From Nodosilinea sp. WJT8-NPBG4 (GTDB lineage: Bacteria > Cyanobacteriota > Cyanobacteriia > Phormidesmidales > Phormidesmidaceae): 37,666 nt of DNA. The stretch covers positions 1 to 37,666 of the forward strand of contig JAHHHQ010000004.1 in NCBI GenBank assembly GCA_019359285.1. The letters are read 5' to 3'. The position numbers were made by a program, and so were the translations under genes. The notes beneath the pieces were generated by a model, which ran no database searches, was not told the origin of the DNA, and saw only the letters and a list, made by a program, of their open reading frames with translations. Shown one piece after another: positions 34,030-37,666 of the stretch (position 1 is the first letter of the stretch; every line of letters begins with the position of its first letter).

Positions 34030-34318
34030 ATCCAAGCGTCCGTTTCACTACACTCAAAAAAACTACGCTCTGCAATCAACAAAATTTTAGTTCAGGCATC
34101 CATCTTCAGAATAAAAACAGCAATCATCAATTGCATAAACGCCGCGATCGCAATCGAAACCTTAACCTTTGAATTCCAGACTTACATTTTCAACATTAGA
34201 ACTGCTCTCCAGGTTCTAAAGCTACTTGCTGAAACGTGCGATCGACTGGAATTTCAAACCGAATGTTTAGCAATTTGAAAGCCGCTTTCACCAAATAAAA
34301 TTGGAGGCAATCATAAAC
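34030..34318. other. Intergenic repeat copy after the immunity gene
   Basis: No gene. Segment 34199-34280 (GAACTGCTCTCCAGG ... TTTAGCAATTTGAAA) mirrors 33440-33525. A HIP1 octamer is near 34144. Confidence 0.6.
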
Positions 34319-34570
34319 ATGTCAAACTCTTCCATTCAACGTCAGCAAACTAAACAGCAATTTGCCAGCACTCAGAGTTATCTCAACTACGAGCTTGGTA
34401 ATGCTGTTCGTAGCCTACCACCGCTGTATACCCGTGTGTTAGTTGGCGGCATCTGCCTCGCGGTCACAGGAACCATTACCTGGGCAGCCGTCAGCAAAGT
34501 CGATGAAGTCACAACCGCGAACGGAGAAGTGGTTCCAGCAACTCAGGTGCAGCCGATGCGATCGCCCTAG
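34319..34570 (+). pseudogene. Truncated HlyD-type adaptor, N-terminus only
   Basis: The ATG at 34319 follows GGAGG by 11 nt. The first 78 codons parallel the intact adaptor that starts at 34760 (both have a QQ/HEFA-x-xQ-x-YLN start, a transmembrane stretch ending GTITWAA or GAITWAA, VSKVDEVTTANGEVVP versus LSKVDQVATAQGEVIP). Similarity ends after QVQP at about 34555; the frame stops at 34570. It lacks the lipoyl-like and coiled-coil parts needed for function. It is a duplicate broken by recombination with unrelated sequence. Confidence 0.8.
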
Positions 34571-34692
34571 CTACCGGCAAACGTGACTTTGACTTATTTG
34601 ATCGTACGACATTCATCGGCGAAAACGAAGAAAAACTAGTTTTTGGCAGGAATGCAATGGACGATTTGACGAAAAATACAAGTAAGAATTGA
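34552..34692 (+). pseudogene. Orphan C-terminal coding tail fused to the broken HlyD
   Basis: Right at the break an unrelated frame opens and reads ADAIALATGKRDFDLFDRTT, then a continuation ending NAMDDLTKNTSKN, to a TGA at 34690-34692. It looks like the C-terminal end of a lost protein. No family is recognised; it may be chance. Confidence 0.35.
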
Positions 34693-34759
34693 ACTGTCTT
34701 ACTAAACACTTCGCTAGAGCCAAGAGAATTTTGTGTTCTAAATCAACAGGAGAATTGTC

Positions 34760-36100
34760 ATGAAAGTTTCGGTGAAAGCTCCGCCTGAAGCCGTTCAACT
34801 GCGGCGTAACCAGCATGAATTTGCAAATGCTCAAGACTATCTCAATGCCGATCTAGCTAAAGCCATTCGTCGGGCTCCGCCAAAATATTCCCGCATTCTT
34901 GCGGTAGGGCTATGTGCATTAGTAGGAGGTGCCATTACCTGGGCTGCTCTAAGTAAAGTTGATCAGGTTGCCACCGCTCAGGGAGAGGTTATTCCCTCAA
35001 CACGCGTTCAGCCAGTCAAAGCGCTCTCAGGTGGGATGATTCAAGAGATTACGGTGGAGGAAGGCCAACAGGTCAACGCTGGCGACCCTCTAGTTCAGTT
35101 TGACCCCACTATTTCAGAAGCAGAGTTTCAGCGACTTAAGCAGCAGGCTGAGCTAACAGCAACCAACCTGGCTCGCCTAGAGGCTGAACGCACCGGCAAC
35201 ACTCAATCCGGCAACCCTTTGCAGGATCAGCTATTGGCCTCTCGGATGCAGGAGTTTACCGCTCGGCGCGAGATGGCGGCGGCCGAGGCAAACCGCCAGC
35301 TAGGGGCCGTCAAAGCAGCCCAAGCTGATTTGGAGCGGATCAAGGCAACCTTGACCGTTGCCACCACTAAAGCCGAGAGCCTAAGTAAGCTACTGGTCGC
35401 GGGCGCGGTGCCGCGATTAGACTATCTGGATGCTCAAAACGAGGTAGTTTCTCTGCAAAACCAGGTTGTCGTGCAGGAGCAGGCCATTTATCAAGCAGAG
35501 CAAGCACACAAAGCATCCCAAACCGAGGCGAATCGGTTGGTGGCCGATCGCCAAAACGAAATCCTCACCCAGATAGAGCAGCAGCGCAAAGAGCTAGATA
35601 ACCTCAAGGGCCAACTTGCCCAGGCCGAGGAGCAGCGCAACCGGGAAACTCTCACGGCTTCTGTCGATGGCACAGTTTACAACGTCAAGGTGGTGGAAGC
35701 AGGAGCCACCGTACAGTCAGGGGAAGAGTTGCTCTCCATCCTGCCGGAGGAGGCTCCTCTGGTGCTCGAGGCCAAGGTGCTCAACCGCGATATTGGCTTT
35801 ATCCAGCCGGGGATGCCCGTCAAAATCAAGCTCGAAACGTTTCCCTACCAAGAGTTTGGTTTGGTCCAGGGCACCGTTGAAAGCATCAGCCCCAACTCCA
35901 TTCAGGAGCAGAATGTAGGGCTGGTTTACCCGGCTCGTATCAAAGTCGACAAAACCTTTGTGACCATCCAAGGGCAGGAGGTGCCCATCACCCCTGGTAT
36001 GGCAGCTACCGCAGAAATCGTTACCCGACAGAAAACAATCCTGTCATTCCTCCTAGACCCCATTACTGAACACTGGGATAAAGCCTTTTCGCTCCGCTGA
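34760..36100 (+). CDS. HlyD-type membrane fusion protein
   Basis: The product has 446 residues and starts at an ATG after CAGGAG. A single transmembrane helix (RILAVGLCALVGGAITWAAL, residues about 45-65) follows a short cytoplasmic head. A lipoyl-like half (ALSGGMIQEITVEEGQQVNA, near 93-112), a long coiled coil (about 130-310, with EAERT and QQAELTATNLARLEAE type heptads) and a second lipoyl-like plus barrel part (DGTVYNVKVVEAGATVQSGE, EVPITPGMAATAEIVTRQ) complete the classical layout. It bridges the ABC exporter to an outer-membrane channel and so is the likely partner of the transporter at 26785. No TolC gene is in the window. A short N-terminal duplicate precedes it. Confidence 0.92.
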   Translation: MKVSVKAPPEAVQLRRNQHEFANAQDYLNADLAKAIRRAPPKYSRILAVGLCALVGGAITWAALSKVDQVATAQGEVIPSTRVQPVKALSGGMIQEITVEEGQQVNAGDPLVQFDPTISEAEFQRLKQQAELTATNLARLEAERTGNTQSGNPLQDQLLASRMQEFTARREMAAAEANRQLGAVKAAQADLERIKATLTVATTKAESLSKLLVAGAVPRLDYLDAQNEVVSLQNQVVVQEQAIYQAEQAHKASQTEANRLVADRQNEILTQIEQQRKELDNLKGQLAQAEEQRNRETLTASVDGTVYNVKVVEAGATVQSGEELLSILPEEAPLVLEAKVLNRDIGFIQPGMPVKIKLETFPYQEFGLVQGTVESISPNSIQEQNVGLVYPARIKVDKTFVTIQGQEVPITPGMAATAEIVTRQKTILSFLLDPITEHWDKAFSLR

Positions 36101-36447
36101 TGAGTTGGTTCTTAATTAAGGGCAAGACGACTACTTGCCCTACAGCGTCTACACCTTTGCCAAAATTCCTGTTTCAGGTAGGAATACAGAACTTTATGCT
36201 TGTCCGAAGCGATTCCTTTAGCCAGAAAAACTGTTTTATTTAAGGGCAGCACCATGCAAAGCGTTCATTTTCATAGCTTAACAACAGAAAATCATTGCCC
36301 TTGAGCGGCCCCCCAACCTTGAAAAGGAGATTGCTTCTGTTTGAACCGGCATCACGCTTGGTTTAACCCGCACCGTTGCCCATGCACTCCTGGATGTCTC
36401 TGGTTCCGCTCAGTGCTTAGTTTAAACGTTATCTAAGGAGCTTTTCT
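36101..36447. other. Intergenic region without gene
   Basis: Apart from one hairpin at the start, nothing is recognised. The ribosome site (AAGGAG) of the FG-GAP gene lies at its right edge. Confidence 0.4.
36119..36141 (+). terminator. Hairpin after the HlyD gene
   Basis: AGGGCAAG, 7-nt loop, CTTGCCCT: an 8-bp perfect stem 18 nt after the stop, with no T tract. Confidence 0.35.
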
Positions 36448-37066
36448 ATGTTCGACCCCGTGCTTAACCTTTCTACCCTCAACGGCAGCAACGGCTTTGT
36501 GATTAACGGCATTGATGCGGGTGACCTGTCAGGCTTTTCCGTCAGCAATGCGGGCGACATCAACAACGATGGCATCGACGACTTGATTATTGGAGCAAGC
36601 GACGCAGACCCCAATGGTAATAGTAATGCTGGCGAGAGCTATGTGGTATTTGGTGGAGCAACAGTGGGCAGCAGCGGCAGCCTCAACCTCTCGGACCTCA
36701 ACGGTAGTAACGGCTTTGTGGTTAACGGCATTAATCAGGGCGACTCCTTAGGCAGATCTGTCAGCAGTGCGGGGGACATCAATAACGATGGTATCGACGA
36801 CCTGATCATTGGGGCATTCATAGCAGACCCCAATGGCACCAGGAGTGCTGGTGAGAGCTATGTGATTTTTGGCGGGGCAACCGTAGGCAGCGGGGGCAGC
36901 CTTAACCTCTCTACCCTCAACGGCAGCAATGGCTTTGTGATTGAGGGCATTGGTGAGGGTGACACCTTAGGTTTGTCCGCCAGAAGTGCGGGCGACATTA
37001 ACAACGATGGCATCGACGACCTGATTGTTGGGGCGAACCTAGCAGACCCCAATGGCGTCAGTGAGG
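36448..37066 (+). CDS. FG-GAP (integrin-alpha-like) repeat protein, truncated
   Basis: The ATG at 36448 follows AAGGAG by 9 nt. Three FG-GAP repeats are visible, each with LNGSNGFVINGI, the calcium-binding loop AGDINNDGIDDLIIGA and ADPNG, and SYVVFGGATVG before the next unit. Such repeats form beta-propeller blades, usually six to seven, so more than half of the protein is missing. There is no Sec signal; proteins of this kind are often exported by type I systems like the one encoded upstream. The match ends at about 37066, where the sequence of a cas6-like gene begins on the other strand; the frame continues with unrelated residues to 37158. Confidence 0.8.
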
Positions 37067-37573
37067 CTTGTTCGCCGCACTGCCTTTTCTCCTCATGGGC
37101 AAAAAGATGCCGCAGCCCATCTTTTGCTTCCCACCTAGGCCGTAGGTTTGCAGCTTAATGGAATCTCCTTCAGATAAATTCTCGATCTCTAAGCCAAAGC
37201 CAGTAATCATGTATCGGCCAATTTTTATGGTTTTTCGTTTAAAAGAGCCATCTTGTCTAACGGCAACCCTTGGCCTACCATCAATCCCTAGCTTGTCTAG
37301 TTGACGTTGTGCTGCCTGTAGAAATGTTGTCACATCTTGATATCCCTTTATGACCGTAATTCGTGAATATAGTTCTTTATAGGGAGTTAGGAAGGTAATT
37401 TCAGGAATGCCCAAACGAATTTGGTGTTTACCGATAGCCAATTGCTGATTTGCTAGCGGATACACCATAGAGATCAAACTGGACGATACACGCACTTTCA
37501 AGAAAGAATCCTGATTTAGCCGTATTAGCCTGTGTACCTTATCTATTGCAGATGAAGGCGTAGATAGGACATT
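37058..37573 (-). pseudogene. cas6: 5'-truncated cas6-like gene
   Basis: The open frame (from about 37573) covers the C-terminal two thirds of a Cas6 (Cmx6-like) endoribonuclease: LNQDSFLKVRVSSSLI, YPLANQQLAIGKHQIRLGIP, VIKGYQDVTTFLQAAQRQLD, GRYMITGFGLEIENLSEGDS and the glycine-rich RNA-binding loop GLGGKQKMGCGIFLP. Such Cas6 proteins cut CRISPR precursor RNA. The start and N-terminal region are missing: the frame runs into an IS630-type element at about 37540-37575. On the other side it abuts the broken FG-GAP gene. No CRISPR array or other cas gene is in the window. Confidence 0.7.
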
Positions 37574-37604
37574 CTAGGAGAGTAGGACTATTGCTTGAGT
37601 AACG

Positions 37605-37666
37605 ATGCCAGCCGCTTATAGTAATGATCTGCGCGAAAAAGCGCTTGCTGCTGTTGACCGAGGCGA
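37605..37666 (+). CDS. IS630-family transposase, N-terminus only (window edge)
   Basis: The frame starts MPAAYSNDLREKALAAVDRG, the typical beginning of an IS630-family (helix-turn-helix) transposase, and runs off the window. Its insertion appears to have removed the start of the cas6-like gene. Confidence 0.75.
   Translation, partial: MPAAYSNDLREKALAAVDRG

Overview
The window looks like chromosomal DNA of a cyanobacterium, probably a filamentous Leptolyngbya- or Nodosilinea-like lineage. The octamer GCGATCGC (HIP1) is frequent, base composition is moderately GC-rich, and several protein families are typical of cyanobacteria (DUF1822, CHASE2-CHAT, kinesin-light-chain-type TPR-CHAT, cyclic-nucleotide-like/C39-like ABC exporters). 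No rRNA, tRNA or CRISPR array was seen.

Region 1 (1-4.2 kb) is a graveyard of mobile DNA. A small Tn7-like element without a transposase (about 212-2090) carries a broken umuD, an ASCH/PUA-like gene and a small overlapping ORF. Its left end has three widely spaced repeats and its right end three repeats exactly 20 bp apart. Five bases to its right a second, related transposon end begins (2096-2246), next to an M15-peptidase-like gene. Remnants of IS4- and IS630-family transposases follow.

Region 2 (4.2-24.4 kb) is a regulon of caspase-like and other proteases. A leftward, translationally coupled operon encodes a sigma-70-like factor, a DUF1822 protein, a CHAT-CHASE2 membrane protein and a secreted DUF928-like protein. 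Then come an RTX protein, a broken secreted-protein gene, two large TPR-CHAT proteins, a V8-like serine protease, a Tat-exported metacaspase-like protein and a soluble TPR protein. The main discovery is a 31-bp bipartite motif: a TGAAT-containing 11-mer, a 14-bp spacer usually holding CAG, then an ATAGGT-like hexamer. It occurs nine times, once in front of every transcription unit of this region and correctly oriented, including the sigma-like gene itself and the peptide gene of region 3. This looks like a private promoter of the sigma-like factor.

Region 3 (24.4-37.1 kb) is an export locus. It encodes a double-glycine-leader peptide, a membrane-anchored TPR protein, a parvulin-type PPIase, an ABC exporter whose C39-like domain has Ser at the catalytic Cys position, a giant subtilase with 57-bp tandem repeats, a pre-toxin region and a C-terminal nuclease-like toxin domain, a probable immunity protein, a truncated and an intact HlyD-type adaptor, and an FG-GAP repeat protein. 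The FG-GAP gene is cut off by a cas6 fragment, which is itself cut by an incoming IS630-type transposase at the window edge.

Taken together, the sequence suggests a co-regulated self/non-self conflict or programmed-death island in which protease-type effectors, a possible toxin-immunity pair and a peptide exporter are placed under one dedicated sigma-like regulator. The co-regulation rests directly on the repeated motif; the biological role is inference.
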